Positions 43,272 through 52,991 of a stretch of 64,000 nt of DNA are shown piece after piece. Source of the DNA: Pseudomonas sp. RC10 (lineage in GTDB: Bacteria > Pseudomonadota > Gammaproteobacteria > Pseudomonadales > Pseudomonadaceae). How positions within the stretch are numbered: position 1 is the stretch's first letter; each line of letters opens with the position of its first letter. The notes under the pieces were generated by a model. That model had not been told where the DNA came from, did not search any database, and saw only the letters and a list, made by a program, of their open reading frames with translations. Made by a program: the position numbers and the translations under genes. The stretch is taken from NCBI RefSeq assembly GCF_038397775.1, contig NZ_CP151650.1:3782001-3846000 (forward strand), in the 5' to 3' direction.

Positions 43272-43299
43272 ATCGCTATATATTCCGCTGCATAGCGTT
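43272..43299 (+). promoter_or_regulatory. ModE-like molybdate operator
   Basis: ATCGCTATATATTCCGCTGCATAGCG matches the ModE site pattern CGCTATAT-N8-ATATAGCG with two mismatches in the right arm. It is 58 bp before modA, the expected place for molybdate repression. Confidence 0.6.
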
Positions 43300-43336
43300 T
43301 GGCCGGTACGAGCCGAGCCTGCACTCACTCACATAA

Positions 43337-44125
<789 letters not shown>

Positions 44126-44806
44126 ATGCCGCTGGGCAGTGCCGACCTGGCGGCGATCTGGCTGACGCTGAAGCTGGCGTCGTTGACCACCGTGATTCTG
44201 CTGATCGTCGGCACCCCCATCGCGTTGTGGCTGGCCCACACCCGGTCATGGCTCAAGGGCCCGGTGGGGGCTATCGTCGCCTTGCCGCTAGTGTTGCCGC
44301 CCACGGTCATCGGCTTCTACCTTTTATTGCTGCTGGGGCCGAATGGCGCGTTTGGACAATTTACCCAAAGCCTTGGGCTGGGCACGCTGACGTTCAGTTT
44401 CAGCGGCCTGGTGCTCGGTTCAGTGCTGTATTCAATGCCCTTCGTGGTCCAGCCGCTGCAGAATGCGTTCGTGGCGATTGGCCCGCGCCCGCTTGAAGTC
44501 GCCGCCACCCTGCGTGCCACCCCGTGGGACACCTTCTTTTCCGTCGTCCTGCCCCTGGCTCGTCCCGGCTTCATCACCGGCGCCATCCTCGGCTTCGCGC
44601 ACACCGTGGGTGAATTCGGCGTGGTGTTGATGATCGGCGGCAACATCCCCGAAAAAACCCGCGTAGTCTCGACGCAGATCTACAACCACGTTGAATCCAT
44701 GGAGTACGCGCAGGCTCACTGGCTCGCGGGCTTCATGCTGGTGTTCTCTTTCCTGGTTCTGTTGGCCCTCTACTCCAGCGGCAAGACCAAAGCGACCTGG
44801 AGCTGA
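44126..44806 (+). CDS. modB: molybdate ABC transporter permease
   Basis: 226 residues, five or six membrane helices, with [20 protein letters not shown] and the EAA-type loop [20 protein letters not shown]. Adjacent to modA without a gap and 6 bp before modC. Confidence 0.94.
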   Translation: MPLGSADLAAIWLTLKLASLTTVILLIVGTPIALWLAHTRSWLKGPVGAIVALPLVLPPTVIGFYLLLLLGPNGAFGQFTQSLGLGTLTFSFSGLVLGSVLYSMPFVVQPLQNAFVAIGPRPLEVAATLRATPWDTFFSVVLPLARPGFITGAILGFAHTVGEFGVVLMIGGNIPEKTRVVSTQIYNHVESMEYAQAHWLAGFMLVFSFLVLLALYSSGKTKATWS

Positions 44807-44812
44807 TCCGTC

Positions 44813-45901
44813 ATGACCTCGACCATCGACGTCCGCCTGAACGTGGACTTCCCCGACTTCACTGTGAACGTCGATCTGTCCCTGCCGGGGCGCGGCGTCA
44901 CGGCGCTGTACGGCCATTCCGGCTCCGGCAAGACCACCTGCCTGCGCTGCATCGCGGGGCTGGAAAAAGCCTCGACCGGCTTCATCTCGATCAACGGCGA
45001 GGTGTGGCAGGACAGCGCCAACGGCGTCTTCGTCCCGCCGCACAAACGCTCGCTGGGCTACGTGTTTCAGGAAGCCAGCCTGTTCCCGCACCTTACCGTC
45101 CGGGGCAATCTGGAATTCGGCCTCAAACGCATTCCGGCCCGGGAACGTCATGTGAATCTGGAGCAGGCGACCACCCTGCTCGGCATCGAGCATCTGCTCG
45201 CCCGTCAACCGGACAAGCTGTCCGGTGGCGAACGGCAACGAGTCGGTATCGCCCGGGCCCTGCTGACCAGCCCTCGCCTGCTGCTGCTCGATGAACCGCT
45301 CGCTGCGCTGGACGCCCGGCGCAAGGGCGAAATCCTGCCTTACCTGGAACGCCTGCACGACGAGCTGGACATTCCGATGCTGTACGTCAGCCACTCGCAG
45401 GACGAAGTCGCTCGACTGGCCGATCATCTGGTGCTGCTCAGCGGTGGCCAGGCGCTGGCCAGCGGTCCCATCGCTGAAACCCTGGCGCGACTCGACCTCC
45501 CACTGGCCATGGGCGATGACGCGGGCGTGGTCATCGAGGGCGCCGTGGTCGCCTACGATGCCGCCTACGACCTGATCACCGTTCGCCTTCCGCGGAGCGA
45601 TCTCACGATCCGTGTCGCCCATTCCGTGCTGGAAATGAGCAAACCCCTGCGCCTCAAGGTGCAAGCGCGAGACGTCAGCCTGACCCTGCAAGCCGACGAC
45701 CAGACCAGCATTCTCAACCGTCTGCCGGTCACCGTCGTCAGCGAAGTGCCTGCCGACAACGCGGCCCACGTGCTGGTACGTCTGGACGCGTCGGGCACGC
45801 CGCTGCTGGCGCGCATCACGCGTTATTCGCGGGATCAGTTGCACTTGCACACGGGCCAGACGCTCTGGGCGCAGATCAAGTCGGTGGCCCTGCTGGCTTG
45901 A
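44813..45901 (+). CDS. modC: molybdate ABC transporter ATPase
   Basis: 362 residues. Walker [10 protein letters not shown], signature [16 protein letters not shown], Walker [13 protein letters not shown] and switch HSQDEVARL, followed by a C-terminal molybdate-binding TOBE domain (about 290-360) that marks ModC. Confidence 0.94.
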   Translation: MTSTIDVRLNVDFPDFTVNVDLSLPGRGVTALYGHSGSGKTTCLRCIAGLEKASTGFISINGEVWQDSANGVFVPPHKRSLGYVFQEASLFPHLTVRGNLEFGLKRIPARERHVNLEQATTLLGIEHLLARQPDKLSGGERQRVGIARALLTSPRLLLLDEPLAALDARRKGEILPYLERLHDELDIPMLYVSHSQDEVARLADHLVLLSGGQALASGPIAETLARLDLPLAMGDDAGVVIEGAVVAYDAAYDLITVRLPRSDLTIRVAHSVLEMSKPLRLKVQARDVSLTLQADDQTSILNRLPVTVVSEVPADNAAHVLVRLDASGTPLLARITRYSRDQLHLHTGQTLWAQIKSVALLA

Positions 45902-45999
45902 GCTGCGTCTGAACCGTGCGCTGATCGCCGAAGCAAATAATCGGCACGACTGTGCGGTGGGAAGGTCAATGCAAAGACCAGCCCTCAGGATTGCCCTTC

Positions 46000-47058
46000 A
46001 TGTCGGACGCCCTTACCCGCGAAGACCTGCCCAAAGACCTGCATTATGTCGATGACAGCCAGCCGGGCTTCACGCGCAAGATCCTGCGCGGCAAATTTGC
46101 CTATTTCGATACCAACGGCGAACGCATTCGCGACGAGGCGGAAATCAAGCGCATCAACGCGCTGGTGATCCCACCCGCGTACACCGACGTGTGGATCTGC
46201 GCAGACCCGCGAGGCCATCTACAAGCCACCGGCAAAGACGCCCGAGGCCGCAAGCAATACCGCTATCACCCCCGCTGGCGCGAGATTCGCGACGAGAACA
46301 AGTACTCGCGGATGATCGCGTTCGGCAAGGCATTGCCCAAGGTGCGCAAGCAACTGGAGGCGCAACTGGCCGCCCCCGGCATGGGCCGCGAAAAAGTCAT
46401 GGCGGCGGTGGTGTCGCTGCTGGACCAGACCCTGATCCGCATCGGCAACAGCCAATACGCCCGGGACAACAAGTCCTATGGGCTGACCACACTGCGCAAC
46501 AAACACGTAGACGTTCACGGCAGCAAAATCCTGTTCCAGTTTCGCGGCAAAAGTGGGGTCGAGCATGAGGTCAGCGTCACCGACCGACGCCTGGCGAACA
46601 TCATCAAGCGCTGCATGGAATTACCGGGGCAGAACCTTTTTCAATACTTGGACGAAGACGGCCAGCGTCACACGGTCAGTTCGTCGGACATCAATCGCTA
46701 CCTCCACGACCTGACCGGCGCCGACTTCACGGCCAAGGATTACCGCACCTGGGCCGGCAGCGCCATGGCACTGACCACTCTGCGCAAACTGGACTGGGAG
46801 CCCGAGGCTGACGCGAAGAAACACATCGTCGCGATGGTCAAGGAAGTCGCCCGGCTGCTCGGCAACACCCCGGCGGTGTGCCGAAAATGCTACATCCACC
46901 CCGCCGTGCTGGAGGCCTTTGTCGTGGGCGAACTCGCCAAGCTGCCTCGTTCGCGTCAGCGCCAGGGTTTACGACTTGAAGAAGCCGCATTGGCCGGATT
47001 TCTCAAAGGCTTGCAGGCTGCCGAAGCCCTGCGTGACGTCACAGGAGACAAACCATGA
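46000..47058 (+). CDS. DNA topoisomerase IB
   Basis: 352 residues from ATG 46000 (AGGA upstream); the longer frame has no better start. Poxvirus-like bacterial type IB enzyme: N-terminal DLHYVDDSQPGFTRKILRGKF, catalytic core with RDNKSYGLTTLRNKHV and RTWAGSAMAL, and nucleophile tyrosine in CRKCYIHPAVL. It relaxes supercoils without ATP. Its stop overlaps the ATG of a small acidic protein gene. Confidence 0.93.
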   Translation: MSDALTREDLPKDLHYVDDSQPGFTRKILRGKFAYFDTNGERIRDEAEIKRINALVIPPAYTDVWICADPRGHLQATGKDARGRKQYRYHPRWREIRDENKYSRMIAFGKALPKVRKQLEAQLAAPGMGREKVMAAVVSLLDQTLIRIGNSQYARDNKSYGLTTLRNKHVDVHGSKILFQFRGKSGVEHEVSVTDRRLANIIKRCMELPGQNLFQYLDEDGQRHTVSSSDINRYLHDLTGADFTAKDYRTWAGSAMALTTLRKLDWEPEADAKKHIVAMVKEVARLLGNTPAVCRKCYIHPAVLEAFVVGELAKLPRSRQRQGLRLEEAALAGFLKGLQAAEALRDVTGDKP

Positions 47059-47219
47059 CCGCCCATACCCCCGGCGAAAAAATCAACGACCCTGACGCCA
47101 AACCCGCTGATGTGGCGGATGATCGCGACCGCACCCAGGAAACCCGCAAAGAGCAGCCCTTGACGGGAGGCGAGCACGACGACGCAGGCCATACCCCCAA
47201 AGTTCCCGATGCCCGGTAA
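47055..47219 (+). CDS. small acidic disordered protein coupled to topoisomerase IB
   Basis: 54 residues, overlapping the topoisomerase stop (ATGA at 47055) with AGGAG 7 nt upstream. The sequence is strongly polar (EKINDPDAKPADVADDRDR) with no hydrophobic core and so probably disordered. I do not recognise a family. The coupling suggests it is made together with the topoisomerase. Confidence 0.65.
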   Translation: MTAHTPGEKINDPDAKPADVADDRDRTQETRKEQPLTGGEHDDAGHTPKVPDAR

Positions 47220-47261
47220 GCTCTGCACTCAGACCGATTCGAATCACGCCAAGGCCCGCCC

Positions 47262-49826
47262 ATGACCACAGCGCCACACCCTCCGCAAGACGCAGACACC
47301 CGATCCCTTGGTTCTTCCAAAGTCGCGCCGGATCAACCCGGCTTTGTCAGGGTGCGCGGCGCGCGCGAACACAACCTCAAGGACGTCGATGTGGACATCC
47401 CGAGGGATGCCTTGGTGGTGTTCACGGGGGTGTCGGGGTCGGGCAAATCCTCCTTGGCATTCTCGACGCTCTACGCGGAAGCCCAGCGCCGGTATTTCGA
47501 ATCGGTCGCGCCCTATGCTCGCCGCCTGATCGACCAGGTGGGCGCACCCAACGTCGATTCCATCGAGGGCCTGCCGCCCGCCGTCGCCCTGCAACAGCAG
47601 CGGGGCACGCCCAGCACACGCTCGTCGGTAGGCAGCGTCACTACTTTGTCGAGCCTGATTCGCATGCTGTACTCGCGGGCCGGCCACTACCCGGACGGCC
47701 AGCCCATGCTGTACGCCGAGGATTTCTCGCCCAATCTGCCACAAGGCGCCTGCCCCGAATGCCATGGTTTGGGCCGCGTGTATGAAGTGTCGGAAGCGCT
47801 GATGGTCCCGGACGACTCGCTGACCATCCGCCAGCGCGCCGTCGCCTCTTGGCCGCTCGCGTGGCAAGGGCAAAATCAGCGCGACATCCTCGTGACCCTG
47901 GGCTATGACGTCGACATCCCTTGGCGCGACCTGCCGAAAAAACAGCGGGATTGGATTCTGTTTACTGAAGAGCAGCCGACCGCGCCGGTGTACGCCGGGC
48001 TCACCCCGGAAGAAACCCGCGTCGCCCTCAAACGCAAGCTGGAGCCGAGCTATCAGGGCACGTTTATCGGCGCCCGACGCTACGTGCTGCACACCTTCAC
48101 CCACTCCCAAAGCGCGCTGATGAAGAAACGCGTGTCGCAGTTCATGCGCGGCAGCCCGTGCCCGCTCTGCGACGGCAAGCGCCTGAAACGCGAAGCCTTG
48201 TCGGTGACCTTTGCCGGTCTGGACATCGGCGAGCTGTCGCAAATGCCGCTCCTGCGCTTGGCCGACGTGTTGAAGCCGGTGGCCGATGGGGCGACCAAGA
48301 CCGATATGTCCATCGAAAAACGCCTTGCCGCCCAGCGCATCGCCCAAGACCTGTTGGCTCGCGTAACGACCCTCACCGACCTTGGCCTCGGTTATCTGGC
48401 ACTGGAACGCAGCACGCCGACCCTGTCGTCCGGCGAGCTGCAACGCCTGCGCCTCGCCACGCAGCTCGGTTCGCAACTGTTTGGTGTGATTTACGTGCTG
48501 GACGAACCGTCCGCTGGCCTGCATCCCGCCGACAGTGAAGCCCTGTTCGCCGCGTTGCAGCAGCTCAAAGCGTCGGGCAACTCTCTGTTCGTGGTCGAAC
48601 ACGACCTGGAAACCATGCGCCGCGCTGACTGGTTGATCGACGTCGGTCCTGCGGCGGGCGAACATGGCGGACGCGTGCTTTACAGTGGTCCTCCCGAAGG
48701 GCTTGCGCAGATCGAGGCGTCTCGCACCCGTCAGCACCTGTTCGCGGAGCATAACGAGTTGCGCACCGAGCGCCGCGCACCCTCAGGTTGGCTGCGCCTC
48801 GAAGGCATCACCCGCAACAACCTCGACAACCTGAACGCTGAGTTTCCGCTGGGGTGCTTCACAGCCGTGACCGGCATTTCCGGCTCCGGCAAATCAAGCC
48901 TGGTCAGTCAGGCATTGCTGGAACTGGTGGGAGCAGACCTGGGTCGTCCCACCGCCGCCAGCGATCAGGACGAACCGAGCCTCGAAGACGACGCCCCGCA
49001 ATTCACCGGCGGGCGCATCGCCAGCGGGCTGGAAACGATCAAGCGCCTGGTACAAGTGGACCAGAAACCCATCGGCCGCACCCCGCGCTCGAACCTCGCG
49101 ACCTACACGGGACTGTTCGACAATGTGCGCAAACTGTTCGCCGCCACCGATGACGCCAAATCAGCCGACTACGATGCCGGACAGTTCTCTTTCAACGTCG
49201 CCAAAGGCCGTTGCGATGTGTGCGAAGGCGAAGGCTTCGTCAGCGTCGAATTGCTGTTCATGCCGAGCGTCTACGCACCCTGCCCGACCTGCCACGGCGC
49301 CCGCTATAACCCGCAAACACTGGCCGTTAAATGGCAAGGCCTCAGCATCGCTGAAGTGCTGCAACTGACCGTCGATCAAGCCGTCAAGGTGTTCGCCGAG
49401 CAACCCACCGTCCTTCGCTCATTAACCGTGCTTCGGGACATCGGCCTTGGCTACCTGCGCCTCGGCCAACCCGCCACCGAACTCTCCGGCGGCGAGGCCC
49501 AACGCATCAAACTCGCCACAGAACTGCAACGCAACGCCCGTGGCGCCACCCTTTACGTCCTCGACGAACCCACCACCGGCCTGCACCCCAGCGACGTCGA
49601 CCGCCTGCTCGTTCAACTGAACGCACTGGTCGACAACGGCCACACCGTCATCGTCGTCGAACACGAAATGCGCGTCGTGGCCCAGAGCGACTGGGTCATC
49701 GACATTGGGCCTGGTGCAGGTGATCGAGGCGGAAAAATCGTGGCCAGCGGTACGCCGGAGAAAGTCGCTAAAGCGAAGGCAAGCCGGACCGCGCCGTTTT
49801 TGAGGAAGGTGTTAACAGGGTTCTAA
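47262..49826 (+). CDS. UvrA-like excinuclease ATPase
   Basis: 854 residues, about 90 shorter than housekeeping UvrA. Two ABC units: P-loops GVSGSGKSS (about 55) and GISGSGKSS (about 540); signatures LSSGELQRLRLA and LSGGEAQRIKLA; Walker B VIYVLDEPSAGLHP and LYVLDEPTTGLHP. Zinc cysteines CPECHG and CDVCEGEGF with CPTCHG are kept. This is the UvrA2 type, associated with tolerance to DNA-binding drugs; the UvrB-interaction domain looks reduced. Functional link with the topoisomerase upstream is possible. Confidence 0.88.
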   Translation: MTTAPHPPQDADTRSLGSSKVAPDQPGFVRVRGAREHNLKDVDVDIPRDALVVFTGVSGSGKSSLAFSTLYAEAQRRYFESVAPYARRLIDQVGAPNVDSIEGLPPAVALQQQRGTPSTRSSVGSVTTLSSLIRMLYSRAGHYPDGQPMLYAEDFSPNLPQGACPECHGLGRVYEVSEALMVPDDSLTIRQRAVASWPLAWQGQNQRDILVTLGYDVDIPWRDLPKKQRDWILFTEEQPTAPVYAGLTPEETRVALKRKLEPSYQGTFIGARRYVLHTFTHSQSALMKKRVSQFMRGSPCPLCDGKRLKREALSVTFAGLDIGELSQMPLLRLADVLKPVADGATKTDMSIEKRLAAQRIAQDLLARVTTLTDLGLGYLALERSTPTLSSGELQRLRLATQLGSQLFGVIYVLDEPSAGLHPADSEALFAALQQLKASGNSLFVVEHDLETMRRADWLIDVGPAAGEHGGRVLYSGPPEGLAQIEASRTRQHLFAEHNELRTERRAPSGWLRLEGITRNNLDNLNAEFPLGCFTAVTGISGSGKSSLVSQALLELVGADLGRPTAASDQDEPSLEDDAPQFTGGRIASGLETIKRLVQVDQKPIGRTPRSNLATYTGLFDNVRKLFAATDDAKSADYDAGQFSFNVAKGRCDVCEGEGFVSVELLFMPSVYAPCPTCHGARYNPQTLAVKWQGLSIAEVLQLTVDQAVKVFAEQPTVLRSLTVLRDIGLGYLRLGQPATELSGGEAQRIKLATELQRNARGATLYVLDEPTTGLHPSDVDRLLVQLNALVDNGHTVIVVEHEMRVVAQSDWVIDIGPGAGDRGGKIVASGTPEKVAKAKASRTAPFLRKVLTGF

Positions 49827-49887
49827 CTTCACCTTGATCGAAGACAAGGCCGCGAGCAGACTACGCCCTCCCAACAAGGACGAATCT

Positions 49888-50106
49888 ATGAAAACAGGAC
49901 TCGTGATACTGCTGGCTGGCCTGATCGGTGGATGTGCGAACTACACCGACCGGGGAACCGGCGAAGGCGGAAGGGAAACAGGAAAAAACGGCTACACCGT
50001 CCGGTGCGACGCCTCACCGCCGAATCAGCCAGGCTGCTATTCGCCACCGCCCTCCTGGTCATGGGGATTTCTGGACAGGTTCAAATTCGGAATTGGCGCG
50101 AAGTAA
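49888..50106 (+). CDS. small lipoprotein
   Basis: 72 residues from ATG 49888 (AAGGA at 7 nt). N-terminal signal with lipobox LIGGC, cysteine at residue 16, then a hydrophilic part with two more cysteines and a Pro/Trp-rich end (SPPPSWSWGF). Likely lipid-anchored in the outer membrane. No family recognised. Confidence 0.75.
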   Translation: MKTGLVILLAGLIGGCANYTDRGTGEGGRETGKNGYTVRCDASPPNQPGCYSPPPSWSWGFLDRFKFGIGAK

Positions 50107-50173
50107 GGCGAGGCCATACACAGCCAGACAAGAGCGCAACCTCGCGGTGACGCCACTCAGTAAGGATCAATGA

Positions 50174-50410
50174 ATGCTGCAAGAACGAATCGCTGCACTG
50201 CGCCTCTCGAAACCCCTGCAAGGGGAAATCGATAATCTGGTGCGCGCACTTAACGCGGCAGATGGGAAGGAATCGGTCGAGCGCGAGGGAGAGATGCAGA
50301 TCGCTTTCATCTTGGGGCTGGAGAAAACGAAGAAACTGCGCCCAGCGGACATTGAGGCGCTCTACATGATGTTCGACGACGCGGTGCAGGAACGGCTGGC
50401 CAATCTGTAG
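50174..50410 (+). CDS. small conserved-looking hypothetical protein
   Basis: 78 residues, helical and amphipathic (LQGEIDNLVRALNAADGKES, LRPADIEALYMMFDDAVQERL). AAGGA lies 7 nt before the ATG. No signal or membrane segment. No family recognised. Confidence 0.65.
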   Translation: MLQERIAALRLSKPLQGEIDNLVRALNAADGKESVEREGEMQIAFILGLEKTKKLRPADIEALYMMFDDAVQERLANL

Positions 50411-50540
50411 GTTTTGCAGTGTCCGCTACACGGTATTGAAATGGATGCCCGAGCGACGCTACAGGGCGTTGCCGAGGACGCAAAAGCACGAAACCACATT
50501 GAGGAGTGAGTTGCGGAAAATGCGGAGTTTTCAGAGCGCT

Positions 50541-50580
50541 AAAACGACTCAGGCGCTTCGGAAGATTCCGTAAGCGCCTG
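50541..50580 (-). terminator. terminator of the tRNA-Leu gene
   Basis: On the minus strand CAGGCGCTTACGGAA pairs with TTCCGAAGCGCCTG with one bulge; GTCGTTTTA follows. It begins 8 bp after the CCA end of tRNA-Leu. Confidence 0.75.
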
Positions 50581-50587
50581 ATCTGGA

Positions 50588-50674
50588 TGGTGCCCCGAGC
50601 CGGAGTCGAACCGGCACATCCTTTCGGACGACGGATTTTAAGTCCGGTGTGTCTACCAATTTCACCATCAGGGC
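50588..50674 (-). tRNA. tRNA-Leu (TAA anticodon)
   Basis: 87 nt including an encoded CCA. Acceptor GCCCTGA pairs with TCGGGGC; anticodon loop CTTAAAA reads TAA; a type II variable arm (CGTCCGAAAGGATG) and T arm GCCGGTTCGACTCCGGC are present. Confidence 0.96.
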
Positions 50675-50735
50675 GGTGTTGCAGTTTCCATTCCGACCGC
50701 GGGCTTTGGAAGCAGGCCGGCCGACAAGAGGTGGG

Positions 50736-50764
50736 AATATATACATCCCTACCCTGTGAAGCAA
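50736..50764 (-). promoter_or_regulatory. sigma-70 promoter of tRNA-Leu
   Basis: On the minus strand TTGCTT (50759-50764), 17 nt, TATATT (50736-50741), then a GC-rich stretch; the tRNA begins 62 bp downstream. This gives tRNA-Leu its own promoter, apart from the pgsA transcript. Confidence 0.6.
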
Positions 50765-50951
50765 GCGCGAAGCGTTGCAAAAGGCGTGAAAAATGTAACT
50801 GTGGGCTCTGTGAAAAATCTCGATAAATCATGGGCCTGCGACATTCGCATCACAGATATTGCGAACATCAGGACGATACGACCGCTCTCTTTACCGGTCG
50901 CTGCGGTGGCAACGCTGATGATGCTCCGTTTGTCACGCGCCTCTAATCATC

Positions 50952-50977
50952 AAGAAGCCCGCAGCTGCGGGCTTCTT
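50952..50977. terminator. hairpin at the end of the GNAT toxin gene
   Basis: AAGAAGCCCGC-AGCT-GCGGGCTTCTT is a perfect 11-bp stem, followed on the plus strand by AGTTTTTA. It lies 6 bp beyond the toxin stop codon. Poly-T favours termination of plus-strand transcripts entering the toxin gene. Confidence 0.75.
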
Positions 50978-50982
50978 AGTTT

Positions 50983-51507
50983 TTACTGTCTAAGCGAAAG
51001 CATCATGGTCATCGGAGAAAGGTCTGGGCACGGAATAAACCCAGCGTGCTTGGCATAGTAAGCCGCGAGCCTTTCGTTCAACGGATGCACGATGATTGCC
51101 ACGGATCCGATGACTTCGGAGGCGATAATGCAACGCTCAATGGCGTCAGCCAGCAATCCAAGTGATAGACCCCGCCCGCTAGCCTTAGCGGTGACCCCCA
51201 TGCGCCCCAGAACGGTTACAGGCAACGGGTCAGGTGCATTACGTCTGAGCTTCGCCGTCGCGCCGTGTCGCCGATCTACGGCGCTGTTAGATAACGTGTA
51301 GTAGCCCGCGATAACATCCGTGTCCTTGAAGCAAACGACATAAACCATCGCATGTTTTGCCTGCTGTGCCTTTAAAGCCTTGTTGCGTATGTAGTCGTCG
51401 ATTGAATTTTCACCGGATTCAAATTCATCGGCTACGTGACGCACCTCCAGCTTTTCCGGAGGACTCAGCTCCAAGGTTTCGGCTTTGCAAGCAGTTTCCT
51501 GACGCAT
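50983..51507 (-). CDS. GNAT acetyltransferase toxin
   Basis: 174 residues. GNAT fold typical of TacT/AtaT toxins: EFESGENSIDDYIRNKALKAQ at the start, acetyl-CoA site LGRMGVTAKASGRGLSLGLL, and FIPCPDLSPMTMMLSL at the end. These toxins acetylate aminoacyl-tRNA. The gene overlaps the upstream DUF1778 antitoxin gene by 43 bp, the normal arrangement. Base composition looks lower in GC than the neighbourhood, in keeping with acquisition. Confidence 0.9.
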   Translation of the reverse strand: MRQETACKAETLELSPPEKLEVRHVADEFESGENSIDDYIRNKALKAQQAKHAMVYVVCFKDTDVIAGYYTLSNSAVDRRHGATAKLRRNAPDPLPVTVLGRMGVTAKASGRGLSLGLLADAIERCIIASEVIGSVAIIVHPLNERLAAYYAKHAGFIPCPDLSPMTMMLSLRQ

Positions 51508-51749
51508 TCGTTATTCCCTAATGAATTGTCGTTGAGCGCTTGCTCAAATCGGTCAAAGGCTTCATCACTCAACAAGAACAGTCTGCGATCCAAAAGCACT
51601 TCTTCGGCGCGTTTGCACGCAGCCTCAAGGATGAAGCTGGTCCGGTCTGTTCCAAGAATCTCGACAGCGGCGTCAATCAAGCTGCGTTTTTTGGTATCGA
51701 CCCGCATGTTGATCGGAACGGGTTTATCGCGTTCTAAGATTTGGTTCAT
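51465..51749 (-). CDS. DUF1778 ribbon-helix-helix antitoxin
   Basis: 94 residues. Ribbon-helix-helix N-terminus (PINMRVDTKKRSLIDAAVEIL, TDRTSFILEAA) that binds the operator, and a C-terminal tail (LSDEAFDRFEQALNDN) that wraps the GNAT toxin. It is the first gene of the pair. Confidence 0.9.
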   Translation of the reverse strand: MNQILERDKPVPINMRVDTKKRSLIDAAVEILGTDRTSFILEAACKRAEEVLLDRRLFLLSDEAFDRFEQALNDNSLGNNECVRKLLAKPKPWS

Positions 51750-52142
51750 GTCACGGTCCCTAAATGATGATTGTTGAGCCGTGCCCGCCAGGTGAGTCCA
51801 TGGCCCAAGAATGTTGGTTCGCTGTCACAAAATAGTGCCTCCAGTCCTTGGTTTCTTCGACGGTGAGCGTACCCAATGCACCCGAGAAGCCTATCACTCT
51901 GTATAGCTAACGTATAGTCGTATATCTAATGCACTTACACAACTCAGATTGGCACCGTGGCGCGTGTGCTCTCCTGAGCGATGACTGCCTCAAACGAGAA
52001 CGGAGAAGAGACGGTGCTTGGAGAATAGATCTGCGAGGCAACGAGCTTAGGTTGCGGAAACGATCTTGATAGTTGCGGAAACTTTGACGTTTCAGGAAGC
52101 ACAAAAAAACCCGCAAGACGTTGATCTTGCGGGTTTTATATG
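51750..52142. other. 393-bp stretch upstream of the toxin-antitoxin pair
   Basis: No gene seen. It holds tandem GTATAG motifs (51901, 51912, and GTATAT at 51920) that could be promoter or antitoxin sites, and two copies of GTTGCGGAAAC (52051 and 52072). A related GTTGCGGAAA occurs at 50510, past the tRNA-Leu terminator. A terminator closes the tRNA-Gly-Cys transcript at its right edge. Confidence 0.55.
52106..52138 (-). terminator. terminator of the pgsA-tRNA transcript
   Basis: On the minus strand TAAAACCCGCAAGA, loop, TCTTGCGGGTTTTTTT: a strong stem with T-run, 5 bp after the CCA end of tRNA-Cys. Confidence 0.92.
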
Positions 52143-52216
52143 TGGAGGCCGAGGTCGGAATCGAACCGGCGTAAGCGGATTTGCAATCCGCGGCATAACC
52201 ATTTTGCTACTCGGCC
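52143..52216 (-). tRNA. tRNA-Cys (GCA anticodon)
   Basis: 74 nt with encoded CCA. Acceptor GGCCGAG pairs with CTCGGCC; anticodon loop TTGCAAA reads GCA; T arm GCCGGTTCGATTCCGAC. Confidence 0.96.
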
Positions 52217-52261
52217 CCAAACGTCCAGCGCCCCTACTACTGACCCTGAACGCGTACAAAC

Positions 52262-52337
<76 letters not shown>

Positions 52338-52398
52338 TTGGTGTGGGCGCCATTCTATAGATTCAAATGACCCCGTCAACCCCTTGATTTAAAAATAC

Positions 52399-52959
52399 TT
52401 ATTTTTGCTCTGTGGTAGTGCGCAGATGCGGCCACGCCGCTCTGAGGTACTGCACCATCGACCATAGGGTCAGCCCCGCCGCGACCATCAGCAACACATA
52501 ACCCAACACCACCCAGAAGGTGAAAGCGGGTGGGTTGGCCAGGAGAATCACCAACGCCAGCATCTGCGCGGCGGTTTTCCACTTGCCCAGATTAGACACA
52601 GCGACCTGAGCACGGGCGCCCAACTCGGCCATCCATTCACGCAACGCTGAAATCACAATCTCGCGACCGATGATCACGGCGGCAGGCAGCGTAAGCCAGA
52701 AATTGGCATGGGCCTGGACCAGCAGCACCAGCGCCACGGCCACCATCAGTTTGTCCGCGACAGGATCGAGAAATGCGCCAAATGGCGTGCTTTGCTCCAG
52801 GCGCCGGGCGAGATAGCCGTCCAGCCAGTCGGTGGCGGCCGCCAACGCGAAAACCGAACTGGCAGCGGTATAGCTCCAGTGATAAGGCAGGTAAAACAGC
52901 AGAATGAAGATCGGAATCAGCAGGACACGTAATACGGTGATCAGATTAGGGATATTCAT
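52399..52959 (-). CDS. pgsA: phosphatidylglycerophosphate synthase
   Basis: 186 residues from ATG 52959, the usual length; the GTG at 52965 is less likely. CDP-alcohol phosphotransferase motif in [20 protein letters not shown] then DPVADK supplies the catalytic aspartates, within several membrane helices. It makes phosphatidylglycerol phosphate from CDP-diacylglycerol. tRNA-Gly begins 61 bp downstream; uvrC ends 32 bp upstream. Confidence 0.95.
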   Translation of the reverse strand: MNIPNLITVLRVLLIPIFILLFYLPYHWSYTAASSVFALAAATDWLDGYLARRLEQSTPFGAFLDPVADKLMVAVALVLLVQAHANFWLTLPAAVIIGREIVISALREWMAELGARAQVAVSNLGKWKTAAQMLALVILLANPPAFTFWVVLGYVLLMVAAGLTLWSMVQYLRAAWPHLRTTTEQK

Positions 52960-52991
52960 CGGCACAACTGGCTACGAGGTGAGCGGGCATT

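Noticed and set aside
47244..48752. 502-codon frame antisense to the UvrA-like gene
   Set aside because: Shadow ORF with no domain content; the sense strand encodes intact ATPase motifs.
49928..50173. alternative frames over the small lipoprotein gene
   Set aside because: The frame with AAGGA, signal peptide and lipobox cysteine at 49888-50106 is the convincing one.
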